Positions 34,281 through 43,210 of a stretch of DNA of 64,000 bases are shown piece by piece. The position numbers were made by a program, and so were the translations under genes. The notes under the pieces were generated by a model, which saw nothing but the letters and a program-made list of their open reading frames with translations, ran no database searches and was not told the DNA's origin. Within the stretch, counting starts at the first letter, position 1, and each line of letters begins with the position of its first letter. Source of the DNA: Flavobacterium granuli (GTDB lineage Bacteria; Bacteroidota; Bacteroidia; Flavobacteriales; Flavobacteriaceae); assembly GCF_900129705.1 (NCBI RefSeq), contig NZ_FQWO01000013.1, forward strand, positions 1-64,000, given 5' to 3'.

Positions 34281-34308
34281 AAAGACGAATCAATAAAGAT
34301 TGGTCTTT
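34281..34308. terminator. bidirectional terminator
   Basis: An 11-bp stem with one mismatch (34281-34291 with 34298-34308) followed by a long T-run on the plus side. It separates the convergent cvfB and kinase-like genes. Confidence 0.8.
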
Positions 34309-34335
34309 TTTTTTTTGTTTTGAATTCAAAGCCAT

Positions 34336-35175
34336 CTATTTCTCGGCATGTACGCTTTCTGATTTTACTACAATTTCCTTAATTACACCATCAAGTTCTC
34401 TGCTGGAAATGACGATATTGTCTAAAAGAAATTTCTTGTCTTCTTCGGAATTACCACTGTCTTTTAATAGTTCAATAAGAGCCATTAATCGAGATAATGG
34501 TGTTCTGACAACATGGGACTGAATCCAAGTGATTTCTTTTAATAGGTTATTTTGCTTTTCTATTTTTTTAGTATGGACTAAGTTTTCTCGAAAACGGTCA
34601 TTTAATTTGCTAAACAACCTTGGAATTAAAGAACATACTAAAAAACTAAGGAAAATTAAGTTGGAGAAAACAGCAAAGAGCTCATTTGGTTTAGTGCTAT
34701 TTTGATGAACGGGTAACCAATCAATATAATACAATGAAATGTAAAGGATAGAAATGTAAAGATTTAAAAGCGCCGGAGTGTATTTGTTTTTAAAAGAATG
34801 TATAAAAACAGACAAAAAACAGGATGCAAGTAGGTAAAGTGTACTATTAAGGCCAACATAATAAATCAAAGTAAAACTAAGGATGTATAGATTAGCAATA
34901 AATAATAATTTTCGGTATTTTATTTTGATTCCTTTTCTAAAACCAAGCAGTATAATCATTAAAACAGACAATAGATCTATAACTACCATAGGGTAATAAC
35001 CGCAATCGAAAGCCCAAATTAATGAAGGAGCCAAAGTAATAATACTTAAGGGGATTATAAAAATAATCGTATTGGAAAACATATCGTCTCTCCAATATTT
35101 TAAATTTTTATTTTGATCTGAAGAAACTAAAATTGTATGTTTTATAACTGAAATATATTTTTTCCAAGAAATCAT
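34336..35175 (-). CDS. membrane HisKA protein lacking ATPase domain
   Basis: 279 residues. A short cytoplasmic N-terminus (1-32) is followed by six hydrophobic segments between about 33 and 190, a linker helix at 195-213 and a HisKA dimerisation/phosphoacceptor helix pair with H221 in IQSHVVRTPLSRLMALIELL. The protein ends at about residue 279 with no HATPase_c domain (no N, G1 or G2 boxes). The converging cvfB gene starts its terminator 28 bp beyond the stop, so there is no room for a lost 3' exon or frameshifted ATPase. It is either a degenerate kinase or a phosphoryl-accepting partner of another kinase. Confidence 0.72.
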   Translation of the reverse strand: MISWKKYISVIKHTILVSSDQNKNLKYWRDDMFSNTIIFIIPLSIITLAPSLIWAFDCGYYPMVVIDLLSVLMIILLGFRKGIKIKYRKLLFIANLYILSFTLIYYVGLNSTLYLLASCFLSVFIHSFKNKYTPALLNLYISILYISLYYIDWLPVHQNSTKPNELFAVFSNLIFLSFLVCSLIPRLFSKLNDRFRENLVHTKKIEKQNNLLKEITWIQSHVVRTPLSRLMALIELLKDSGNSEEDKKFLLDNIVISSRELDGVIKEIVVKSESVHAEK

Positions 35176-35411
35176 TAGCGTCAGGGTTTAGTTGGTAACT
35201 ACATGATAATGAGTCAGAAGCTATTGTAAATATAGTAAGAATATTATTTAAAAAAAACAAAAAAAAAATAAGCTATTTGTTTGGAGCACGCTTTGCGTCT
35301 TTCTGATTTTAGGATTCTTATGAATTCCTTTTCTATCATAGTCCGAATTGAGTTGTTTAAAGTGTGAAAAATGCATTATTTTTACACTAAAATAATTTAA
35401 AGCTATTTAGA

Positions 35412-36242
35412 ATGGACTGGATCACTGCCAAGGAATACGAAGATATCACTTATAAAAAATGCAATGGCGTTGCCAGAATTGCATTCAACAGACCGGATGT
35501 ACGAAATGCTTTTCGACCTAAGACTACGGCTGAATTGTATAATGCTTTTTATGACGCCCAAGAAGATACTTCGATAGGTGTGGTTTTGCTGTCGGCTGAA
35601 GGTCCTTCGTCAAAAGACGGAGTGTATTCTTTTTGCAGCGGAGGGGATCAAAATGCTCGTGGTCATCAGGGTTATGTGGGCGAAGACGGTCAACACCGTT
35701 TGAACATCCTGGAAGTACAACGTTTAATCCGATTCATGCCAAAGGTGGTCATTGCCGTCGTACCGGGATGGGCAGTAGGCGGCGGACATAGTTTGCATGT
35801 AGTTTGCGATATGACGTTGGCCAGCAAAGAGCACGCTATTTTTAAACAAACCGATGCCGATGTAACCAGTTTTGACGGCGGATACGGCTCAGCTTATCTT
35901 GCCAAAATGGTAGGTCAGAAAAAAGCACGTGAAATTTTCTTCTTGGGACGCAATTATTCTGCCCAGGATGCCTTTGAAATGGGAATGGTAAACGCCGTAG
36001 TTCCTCATGCCGAGCTAGAAGATACTGCTTTTGAATGGGCACAGGAGATTTTGCAAAAATCACCAACTTCGATTAAAATGCTGAAATTTGCGATGAACTT
36101 AACTGATGACGGTATGGTTGGACAACAGGTTTTTGCAGGAGAAGCGACCAGATTAGCTTATATGACAGAAGAAGCCAAAGAAGGACGAAATGCCTTTCTT
36201 GAAAAGAGAAAACCAAATTTTGAAAAGAAATGGTTGCCTTAG
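35412..36242 (+). CDS. menB: 1,4-dihydroxy-2-naphthoyl-CoA synthase
   Basis: 276 residues of the crotonase family. The oxyanion-hole and substrate loops include FSGGDQNARG-like FCSGGDQNARG, VVPGWAVGGGHSLHVVCDM and FDGGYGSAYLAKMVG, all typical of MenB. It closes the second ring of the naphthoquinone from succinylbenzoyl-CoA. The C-terminal segment FLEKRKPNF is also typical. It has its own spacer and sits 5' of the YdbS/YdbT and menA genes. Confidence 0.93.
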   Translation: MDWITAKEYEDITYKKCNGVARIAFNRPDVRNAFRPKTTAELYNAFYDAQEDTSIGVVLLSAEGPSSKDGVYSFCSGGDQNARGHQGYVGEDGQHRLNILEVQRLIRFMPKVVIAVVPGWAVGGGHSLHVVCDMTLASKEHAIFKQTDADVTSFDGGYGSAYLAKMVGQKKAREIFFLGRNYSAQDAFEMGMVNAVVPHAELEDTAFEWAQEILQKSPTSIKMLKFAMNLTDDGMVGQQVFAGEATRLAYMTEEAKEGRNAFLEKRKPNFEKKWLP

Positions 36243-36310
36243 TTTTTTGAATTAAAAACAAAAAAGTCTTTGAGAGTGACTTAAAGGATTTAATTTTTAA
36301 TACATAATGA

Positions 36311-36826
36311 ATGGAGAACTTCTCAAACGAGACTATCGATACAACCGAACTTCCAAAATTTGAAGCCGTACAGTTCTCGGTGCTGAGCGCTAGCTATTGG
36401 AAAGTAATAGTGATAAATATTCTAATGCTATTCTTGGTTTTAGGGACAGGCTTCAGCTTGTTGCTGTTTTATAATGAAGAAGTAAAGTTTTTTAGTGTCG
36501 AAATAAGCCTTCTTTTTGTTGTTTTACTGTTGCTTACGTTCATTTTTTCGAGAATTAGTTTTAAGAAAAAAGGGTTCGCATTCAGGGAACATGATGTGCT
36601 TTTTAGATCTGGGATGATGGCTACAAATACAATCATAATCCCTTATAATAGAATACAACATGTGGCTTTACATGAAGGGTTTGTTTCGCGTTATTTTGGC
36701 TTGGCCAAAATCGAGATTTTCACAGCAGGAGGTAGTTCAAGCGATTTAGAAGTTCCGGGAATAGCGATTGAACAAGCCGAAAAAATCAAGCAATTGTTGA
36801 TGGGTAAAATTCAAAAACAATTGTAA
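36311..36826 (+). CDS. YdbS-like PH-domain membrane protein
   Basis: 171 residues. Two hydrophobic helices (about 32-50 and 60-78) precede a bacterial PH domain (bPH_2/DUF304, about 85-165) with FRSGMMATNTIIIPYNRIQHV and KIEIFTAGGSSSDLEVPG. It matches the YdbS protein of B. subtilis, which pairs with YdbT. The TAA stop overlaps the start of the next gene (TAATG), so the two are coupled. Confidence 0.85.
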   Translation: MENFSNETIDTTELPKFEAVQFSVLSASYWKVIVINILMLFLVLGTGFSLLLFYNEEVKFFSVEISLLFVVLLLLTFIFSRISFKKKGFAFREHDVLFRSGMMATNTIIIPYNRIQHVALHEGFVSRYFGLAKIEIFTAGGSSSDLEVPGIAIEQAEKIKQLLMGKIQKQL

Positions 36827-38328
36827 TGGAGCAACAATTTAATCATCCTCAAAGGCAGTCTCCAATAGGCGTTTTGGTGATGTTTTTTGAAACTTTACAG
36901 CAATGGGCGCGCGGTTTGTGGCCTGTTTTAGTTGTTTATGCTTTTAAATTCAATGAACTGAATAAAGTGTATCTTTTTCTGGGAATTAGTGTTTTTTTGC
37001 TGATTATTGTCTTTGTGGCCTATTTGAAATACCTGAATTTTACTTTTTTTTTAGAAAGTGAAAATGAGGAGTTTGTTATCAATGAAGGAATTTTAAACAA
37101 AACAAAAACGATTATCCAATTAAATAAGATTCAGCAAGTCGATATCAACCAGTCTTTGATTCAAAGGCTTATCGGGGTTTATGAGCTTAATGTCGATACG
37201 GCCGGTAGTGCAAAGAAAGAAGGAAAGATAAAAGCGATTTCGCATCCTTTAGCTTTGGCTTTGAAAACAAGGTTGCTGGAAAATGACAGGAAAAATCAGG
37301 ATACCGTAATGGCCGAGGGATTTTTGCAAGAAGAAATTATAGACCCAAAGCCGTTCATTAAGATTAGTTTTCTAAGTTTATTGAAAGTGGGGATTACGTC
37401 AAATTATGTAAAAACGCTGGGGTTGATATTGGCTTTCTTGGCCACCATTTATGAAAACGGAAAAAAATTCTTACCGGAAGACGGTTTTAATAAGGAAGAA
37501 ATTGGGAATTATATCGATCAAAGTGCTGTTATTAGTTCAATTGTACTTGTTTTCTTTTTGACGCTGAGTTTGATTTTAATAATCAATTTAGTCCGTGTTG
37601 TATTTAAATATTTTGATTATCAATTGACCAAACAAAATGGCTCTTTGTTGCTTTCTTTTGGATTATTAAGTACTAAAAGTACTATTGTAAAACCGGAAAA
37701 AGTTCAAATAGTGACCCTAAGTAGGAATTATTTTCAGAAGAAAATGAATATTCTGGAAATTAAAATAAAACAGGCAACCAGTAGCGATAAAGAAAATAAT
37801 AAATCCATAATTGAAATTCCGGGTTGTGACGAAAAGGAGAAAGAAGCTATTTTTAAGCTTTTGTTTCATAGCATTCCAGAAAAAGGCTTCGTTTTGAAAC
37901 CGAATTATCGAAAATTGGTTTTTTCAATAGTCCTTTTTATGCTGCTTCCGGTTATTGTTTTTTTTACTTTGGCCAATTTTATCGACGCAACTTTGTTTGA
38001 TTATGCTTTTGCTTTGCCTTTGTACTTGCTTTTTGTAGGGCTGATTGTTAGTTTTGGATACAAAAATAACAGACTCTATATAAGTGATGATTTTATTATT
38101 AAGCAAAGCGGAGCTTGGGATATTGATAATGAAATTATTGAACCGGGTAAAATCCAGGCGATAACAACTTCACAGCTATTTTGGCACAAAAAGGCCGATA
38201 TAGGTTCTTTGATAATTCACACAGCAGGAGGTGACGTAGTTTTTCAATTGGGGAATTTTACCAGCATTAAACAGTACGTGAATCTTTGGTTGTATCGAAT
38301 AGAAACCGCCAACAATAATTGGATGTAA
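36826..38328 (+). CDS. YdbT-like multi-PH-domain membrane protein
   Basis: 500 residues with about six transmembrane helices in pairs, interspersed with three bPH_2-like domains (about 80-160, 255-345 and 415-490), each containing the KIQ(Q/A)V or KIQAI-type signature (for example NKIQQVDI, EKVQIVTLS, GKIQAITTS). This is the layout of YdbT. YdbS and YdbT are thought to help membrane functions; in Bacillus they are linked to protection against certain peptides. No direct evidence here. 51 bp upstream of menA. Confidence 0.85.
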   Translation: MEQQFNHPQRQSPIGVLVMFFETLQQWARGLWPVLVVYAFKFNELNKVYLFLGISVFLLIIVFVAYLKYLNFTFFLESENEEFVINEGILNKTKTIIQLNKIQQVDINQSLIQRLIGVYELNVDTAGSAKKEGKIKAISHPLALALKTRLLENDRKNQDTVMAEGFLQEEIIDPKPFIKISFLSLLKVGITSNYVKTLGLILAFLATIYENGKKFLPEDGFNKEEIGNYIDQSAVISSIVLVFFLTLSLILIINLVRVVFKYFDYQLTKQNGSLLLSFGLLSTKSTIVKPEKVQIVTLSRNYFQKKMNILEIKIKQATSSDKENNKSIIEIPGCDEKEKEAIFKLLFHSIPEKGFVLKPNYRKLVFSIVLFMLLPVIVFFTLANFIDATLFDYAFALPLYLLFVGLIVSFGYKNNRLYISDDFIIKQSGAWDIDNEIIEPGKIQAITTSQLFWHKKADIGSLIIHTAGGDVVFQLGNFTSIKQYVNLWLYRIETANNNWM

Positions 38329-38379
38329 TGGTCCAAATTTTAAAAAGAAGAATAATAGAAATACTAAAAAATAAATAAA

Positions 38380-39342
38380 ATGAAACATTGGATTGAAGCC
38401 GCACGATTAAGAACATTGCCCTTATCCATATCTGGAATCATAGTGGGAAGCATGTACGCATTGGCTAACCCAACGGATAATATACTTACGCCAACAGAGG
38501 TTTTTAACTGGAGGTTATTTGGTTTTGCAATTTTAACTACTCTTGGATTACAGATTTTGTCCAATTTTGCCAATGATTATGGGGATGGTATAAAAGGCAC
38601 AGACAATAAAGATAGGGTAGGTCCAAAAAGAGCCATTCAAAGCGGAGTGATTTCTCCTGAGGCAATGAAAAGAGCGATAATTATTACGGCAGCACTGACC
38701 TTGCTTTCTGCAATGCTGTTGATTTATTATGCATTTACAGATACCAATATTTTTTATTCTCTGTTTTTCTTAATCTTGGGTATTTTGGCAATTGCTTCCG
38801 CAATTCGTTATACAGTGGGGAATACCGCTTATGGCTACCGCGGTTACGGAGATTTGTTTGTCTTTGTATTTTTTGGATTAGTGAGTACTTTGGGAGTGAA
38901 TTTTCTTTACTCAAAAGAATTAGATCCATTATTGTTTTTACCGGCTGCTGCAGTGGGACTTTTGAGTGTAGGAGTTTTGAATTTAAATAATATGCGTGAC
39001 GAAGCCTCGGATAGAAAGTCAAATAAAAACACCATAGTGGTGAAAATTGGTGGAGCCAAAGCAAAAATCTATCACTATTTTCTAATAATCTCAGCAATGG
39101 TTTTGGTGATTGTTTTTGCGCTTTTAAGTGGTTTTAAACTAGATCAGTATCTTTTTTTACTGGCTTATATTCCTTTGACTAAACATTTAATTAATGTCTA
39201 TAAAAATAAAGAAGCCAAGTTGTTAGATCCTGAATTAAAAAAACTGGCTTTGAGTACTTTTGCGCTTTCAGTATTGCTTGCTTTATGCATGATTTACTTT
39301 TTTTCAGATATAATTGTTAACACGCTATTGGGCGGAAGATAA
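38380..39342 (+). CDS. menA: DHNA polyprenyltransferase
   Basis: 320 residues, a UbiA-family membrane protein with about nine helices. The prenyl-diphosphate motif is NDYGDGIKGTDNKDRVGP near residues 65-82, and the second Asp-rich motif is NNMRDEASDRKSNK. This is the MenA pattern: it adds the polyprenyl tail to 1,4-dihydroxy-2-naphthoate to form demethylmenaquinone. It follows ydbT by 51 bp and precedes the MBL hydrolase. Confidence 0.92.
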   Translation: MKHWIEAARLRTLPLSISGIIVGSMYALANPTDNILTPTEVFNWRLFGFAILTTLGLQILSNFANDYGDGIKGTDNKDRVGPKRAIQSGVISPEAMKRAIIITAALTLLSAMLLIYYAFTDTNIFYSLFFLILGILAIASAIRYTVGNTAYGYRGYGDLFVFVFFGLVSTLGVNFLYSKELDPLLFLPAAAVGLLSVGVLNLNNMRDEASDRKSNKNTIVVKIGGAKAKIYHYFLIISAMVLVIVFALLSGFKLDQYLFLLAYIPLTKHLINVYKNKEAKLLDPELKKLALSTFALSVLLALCMIYFFSDIIVNTLLGGR

Positions 39343-39352
39343 ATTTACTACC

Positions 39353-40030
39353 ATGAAAATAACATTTTACGGACATGCCTCCTTAGGAATAAAAGTAGGC
39401 GGAAAACACATTTTAGTCGATCCATTTATTTCAGCTAATCCATTGGCAGAACATATCGATATTGACAACTTAAAAGCCGATTACATTTTATTGACTCATG
39501 CTCACGGTGATCATATTTTGGATGTCGAGTCGATAGCAAAGCGAACCAATGCGATCATCGTTTCAAATGCGGAAATTGCGGGTTATTATGCAGCCAAAGG
39601 ATTACAAACTCATCCGATGAATCATGGCGGAAGCTGGAATTTTGATTTTGGAAAAGTAAAATACGTCAATGCGGTTCATTCCAGTTCTTTTCCTGATGGA
39701 ACGTACGGGGGAAATCCCGGCGGTTTTGTCATTGAAGGCGAGCATAAAAACATTTACATAGCCGGAGATACGGCACTGACGATGGATATGAAGCTCATTC
39801 CGATGCGAACCAAACTCGATTTGGCCATCCTGCCTATCGGGAATAATTTCACGATGGACGTCGAAGATGCGATTGTAGCTTCTGATTTTGTCGAATGCGA
39901 TAAAATTCTGGGCTATCATTACGATACTTTTGGATACATCGAAATCAACCACGAAGAGGCAATCCGTAAATTCTTTGATAAAGGCAAGGATTTAATGTTG
40001 CTGGAAATAGGCGATAGTATCGAATTATAA
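39353..40030 (+). CDS. UPF0173 metal-dependent hydrolase
   Basis: 225 residues of the metallo-beta-lactamase superfamily. Zinc ligands are the THAHGDHILD motif (about residue 50-60) and later histidines (HHSSSF-like VHSSSFPDG, IAGDTALT, YHYDTFG). It matches UPF0173, hydrolases of unknown substrate. An open frame starts at 39314, overlapping the menA 3' end by 29 bases; the ATG at 39353 was chosen because it begins at MKITFYGHAS, the family N-terminus. Probably co-transcribed with menA. Confidence 0.85.
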   Translation: MKITFYGHASLGIKVGGKHILVDPFISANPLAEHIDIDNLKADYILLTHAHGDHILDVESIAKRTNAIIVSNAEIAGYYAAKGLQTHPMNHGGSWNFDFGKVKYVNAVHSSSFPDGTYGGNPGGFVIEGEHKNIYIAGDTALTMDMKLIPMRTKLDLAILPIGNNFTMDVEDAIVASDFVECDKILGYHYDTFGYIEINHEEAIRKFFDKGKDLMLLEIGDSIEL

Positions 40031-40065
40031 TTTTTTTAGGAGCTATTCCTGCTGTACGTTGCAAT

Positions 40066-40105
40066 CTTTCCTAGTGGTTCCAAAGCTCCAGAACCACTAG
40101 GAAAG
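40066..40105. repeat. 15-bp inverted repeat in dispersed-type element
   Basis: CTTTCCTAGTGGTTC (40066-40080) pairs perfectly with GAACCACTAGGAAAG (40091-40105) around a 10-nt loop. The flanks (AGGAGCTATTCC at 40038-40049 and CAGGGCTAGGG at 40121-40131) resemble the ends of interspersed palindromic elements found between genes in flavobacterial genomes. No T-tract, so it is not a canonical terminator. Confidence 0.6.
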
Positions 40106-40156
40106 GATTTTCACTCCCATCAGGGCTAGGGCAAATCGTTAATTAAGAAAATACAA

Positions 40157-41362
40157 GTGAAAAATATCTTTTTAGTGCTATTCATTAGCATTTTTTATCA
40201 GTCGGCTTTTGCGCAAAAGGACGGTTATTGGGACAAAGACAGGGCAACAACCAAAGAAATTGTCGTTTCGGCCAGAGACCGGATACTAATAAAAACAGAC
40301 GATTTCCCCGTAGGAACCACAGAGTTGATTTATAGAATCACGCTTTTGGATGAGAATCAACAACTGGCCAGCAGTTTAGTTTCGGTTTTAAAAGCCATTC
40401 CAGATCCTACAGGAATCAGTCAGGGATCAGCAGGAGCTGTTTTTGTTTTGTCTAAAGTTTCCGGATCAGACAAATGCAAATACGCTGTTTTTTCATCATC
40501 CGAATTGGCTTTAGAATATCAAAAGAAAGCTAAAAAAGACAAAGCCTGTTTGGTACAGGATACTCCGGTGAGTAAGGACGCAAAAAGACTTTCGGTAGAT
40601 AAATCGGCTTGCTTGAAACCGGGAATTGAAAATTTATGGTTCGGTTTTGAAAGTACCAACTGGATTTTGAAACAAAAAATAATTCTTGAAGTTGTTCCTT
40701 GGGTCGATACAAAGCTCAGTCGCGGCTGGTCTTTGGAAAACAGGAAAAGCATCATCAATCAATGTGAAACTTCAGCATTGGCCAGAAAACTGGCTAATTC
40801 GGATGATTTTTGCGTATGCATTCAGGAAAAAATGGAAAAAAAGTACAAGTTTCAAGAATTTCAAAAACTGCTGGCCATAGAACAGGCAAAAGTGTATAAA
40901 GATTTTGGCAACAGTTGTTTCAACGAAACTGGAGCTTCTCGGGAACTTTATAACGATTTAAGAAAGCAGGCTGCGGGTTTTGCTAAGAAAGGGGATTATG
41001 GCAATGCAATAGCTCAATATGCAACCATAATCAACGAGGGCAAAGCAACGGTATTGGATTACAATGCTATTGGGACGAATTATATTTTGACTAAACAGTA
41101 CGGCAAAGCGATTAAATTCTTGAAAGAAGGCGTAAAACTGGATGATTCGGAGTTGTTATTGAAATTAAATTTAGCACATGCCTATTTGTTGAATAATAAC
41201 TATTCTGCCGCTAAAGCCATTTACAAAGAATATCAAACCCAAAATGTGACTGATAGCTTGAGTTGGAGTCAAAAAGTAAAACTGGATTTTGAGACTTTCA
41301 AAAAAGCGGGATTGTCTTCAGGTGATTTTGACAGAGTTTTGAAGTTGTTGGGAAATGATTAA
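40157..41362 (+). CDS. exported TPR protein
   Basis: 401 residues. The signal peptide (1-19) ends at FAQ. Residues about 20-190 form a beta-rich domain of unknown family; residues about 275-400 carry TPR repeats (YGNAIAQYATIINEG, YGKAIKFLKEGVKLD, NYSAAKAIYKEYQ). The start codon is GTG at 40157, which opens the signal peptide; no in-frame ATG is better placed. Periplasmic; function unknown. It lies between the MBL hydrolase and menC in the menaquinone region. Confidence 0.75.
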   Translation: MKNIFLVLFISIFYQSAFAQKDGYWDKDRATTKEIVVSARDRILIKTDDFPVGTTELIYRITLLDENQQLASSLVSVLKAIPDPTGISQGSAGAVFVLSKVSGSDKCKYAVFSSSELALEYQKKAKKDKACLVQDTPVSKDAKRLSVDKSACLKPGIENLWFGFESTNWILKQKIILEVVPWVDTKLSRGWSLENRKSIINQCETSALARKLANSDDFCVCIQEKMEKKYKFQEFQKLLAIEQAKVYKDFGNSCFNETGASRELYNDLRKQAAGFAKKGDYGNAIAQYATIINEGKATVLDYNAIGTNYILTKQYGKAIKFLKEGVKLDDSELLLKLNLAHAYLLNNNYSAAKAIYKEYQTQNVTDSLSWSQKVKLDFETFKKAGLSSGDFDRVLKLLGND

Positions 41363-41386
41363 CGATTTAAGACTTTTTATTTTTTC

Positions 41387-41471
41387 AAACATATAAGTCA
41401 TTTAAGTTTTTTGATGAAGCAAATTTTAAAATATTGATAAACTTAGATTTTCTTAGATGACTTATATGTTT
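41387..41471. repeat. 20-bp inverted repeat, probable dispersed element
   Basis: AAACATATAAGTCATTTAAG (41387-41406) pairs with 41452-41471 over 20 bp with one G-T wobble, around a 45-nt AT-rich centre. It sits upstream of menC. Similar AAGTCATATAAG-type inverted repeats recur in Flavobacterium genomes, so this is probably a small non-autonomous element; this recurrence is inference. Confidence 0.55.
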
Positions 41472-41497
41472 AAAAAAAACTTCAATTTAGATAAAAA

Positions 41498-42541
41498 ATG
41501 AAAGCAAGCTACCATAAATACATCCTCGATTTCAAGAGAGCTTCCGGAACCTCGCGCGGCGTTATGACCGAAAAAGAAACCTGGTTTTTAGTTTTGGAAA
41601 ACGAAGGAAAAAAAGGAATAGGAGAGTGCGGAATTCTCAGAGGATTGAGCGCAGATGACAGACCGGATTATGAAGAAAAATTGCAGTGGACTTGTGCCAA
41701 TATTCATCTTGGAAAAGATGCACTTTGGGAGGCGCTGATCGAGTTTCCTTCGATCCAGTTTGGAGTTGAAATGGCGTTCCAGTCTTTGCAAAGTGAAAAT
41801 CCTTTTTTATTGTTTCCTTCGGGTTTTACCGAAGGGGAGAATTCGATCCAAATCAACGGACTTGTTTGGATGGGAGAGGAAGCTTTTATGAAGGAGCAAA
41901 TTGAGGAAAAATTAGCTCAGGGATTCCATTGTATTAAACTCAAAATAGGAGCGATAGATTTTGATAAAGAATTGCAATTATTGGCATTTATCAGAGCGCA
42001 TTTCAGTGCGAAAGAGATAGAAATAAGAGTTGATGCTAATGGCGCTTTTGATTCAAACGAAGCTTTATATAAGTTAAAACAACTAACTGGTTTTGAATTA
42101 CATAGTATCGAGCAGCCTATTCGAAAAAATCATACTGACAGGATGGCAGAACTCTGTAAAATCACTCCTTTGCCTATTGCTTTAGATGAAGAGTTGATTG
42201 GAGTGTTTTCTTTCGAAGAAAAAGAGAAATTATTACAAAAAATTAAGCCCCAATACATTATTTTAAAACCGAGTTTTGTAGGTGGTTTTCGGGGAACTCA
42301 AGAATGGATTTCTTTGGCCGAAAAGTATCAAATAGGATGGTGGATTACCTCTGCCTTGGAGAGTAACATCGGATTAAATGCCATTGCACAATGGACTTTT
42401 TTACAGCATAATTTGATGCCACAAGGACTTGGAACCGGAGCGCTTTATACGAATAATTTTGACTGTCCGCTTGAAGTTTTTAAAGGGGAATTATGGTATA
42501 GAAAAGAGTTGGATTGGGCGTTTGATTTCGAGCAGTTTTAG
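41498..42541 (+). CDS. menC: o-succinylbenzoate synthase
   Basis: 347 residues of the enolase superfamily. Catalytic lysine region IKLKIGAIDFDKEL, metal ligands in RVDANGAFD, SIEQPIR and ALDEELIG, and the second catalytic lysine region ILKPSFVGGF. This is the MenC arrangement that dehydrates SHCHC to o-succinylbenzoate. menE, normally next in flavobacteria, is not in the window. It ends before a bidirectional terminator-like hairpin. Confidence 0.92.
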   Translation: MKASYHKYILDFKRASGTSRGVMTEKETWFLVLENEGKKGIGECGILRGLSADDRPDYEEKLQWTCANIHLGKDALWEALIEFPSIQFGVEMAFQSLQSENPFLLFPSGFTEGENSIQINGLVWMGEEAFMKEQIEEKLAQGFHCIKLKIGAIDFDKELQLLAFIRAHFSAKEIEIRVDANGAFDSNEALYKLKQLTGFELHSIEQPIRKNHTDRMAELCKITPLPIALDEELIGVFSFEEKEKLLQKIKPQYIILKPSFVGGFRGTQEWISLAEKYQIGWWITSALESNIGLNAIAQWTFLQHNLMPQGLGTGALYTNNFDCPLEVFKGELWYRKELDWAFDFEQF

Positions 42542-42560
42542 ATCTTGATTTTTATAATAA

Positions 42561-42605
42561 AGCTTTTCCAGAATGATTGGAATTGTGAATCATTTTGGAA
42601 AAGCT
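42561..42605. terminator. bidirectional hairpin between menC and YXWGXW gene
   Basis: An 18-bp stem with one wobble (42561-42578 with 42588-42605), 9-nt loop. The T-run is weak, but the position between convergent stops suggests a shared terminator. Confidence 0.6.
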
Positions 42606-42627
42606 CTTGTTAATTTGAAAGATTTAT

Positions 42628-42912
42628 TCATCGTCTTCTTTTTTCCCAACGATAACCACGATCGTATTTTCTCCATTCTCCATTTTTGTGATTTCGTACT
42701 GTATTAGGATTTGCCCAATATCCTTTCTTTTGGATATAATTTTTACGGGAATTATCCCATCTCCATCCTCCTTCAATCCAAATATAATTTGGGTAAGGTC
42801 TTGGAGTGATGTCTAATTGAACATAAGCAGGCTGTTCAGAAACATATCCAGCACAGCTGTTAACTAATAATGTAAATCCTCCTAAAAGGATTAAAAGCAG
42901 GAACTTTTTCAT
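42628..42912 (-). CDS. YXWGXW-type lipoprotein
   Basis: 94 residues. A lipoprotein signal peptide with lipobox LLVNSC (C20). The mature part is rich in Trp, Tyr and Arg with YIWIEGGWRWDNSRKNY, KKGYWANPN and GYRWEKRRR, the pattern of YXWGXW-repeat proteins. These are small periplasmic or outer-membrane lipoproteins of unknown role. A single gene with terminators on either side. Confidence 0.72.
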   Translation of the reverse strand: MKKFLLLILLGGFTLLVNSCAGYVSEQPAYVQLDITPRPYPNYIWIEGGWRWDNSRKNYIQKKGYWANPNTVRNHKNGEWRKYDRGYRWEKRRR

Positions 42913-43139
42913 ATCATTAATTTTAGGTATTAAAGTAATAACTTATTGAAGTTAAGTGTTTTAAATTAATTTTGTTTGTAAATTTTTGTTAAGATTGTGT
43001 TTTGTAAATGGTTCAAAAAACAATCAGCTGATAACATGAAATTACTTTATTACTTCTTGATACTTTAAACTTAAATAACCAGCAACTTCAGTGTGCAGTT
43101 TTTGTTAGCGTATCATTAATTAGAAAGCTATAAAAAACC

Positions 43140-43175
43140 AAAAGAGGATAGACTTTTATGTGTCTATCCTCTTTT
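43140..43175 (-). terminator. terminator of ice-binding/OmpA operon
   Basis: A perfect 14-bp stem (43140-43153 with 43162-43175), 8-nt loop, followed in the leftward direction by T-rich sequence. It ends the OmpA gene at 43211. Confidence 0.88.
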
Positions 43176-43210
43176 GTAAATTATAAAAATAAATTTTGTA
43201 TTGTCTTGAC

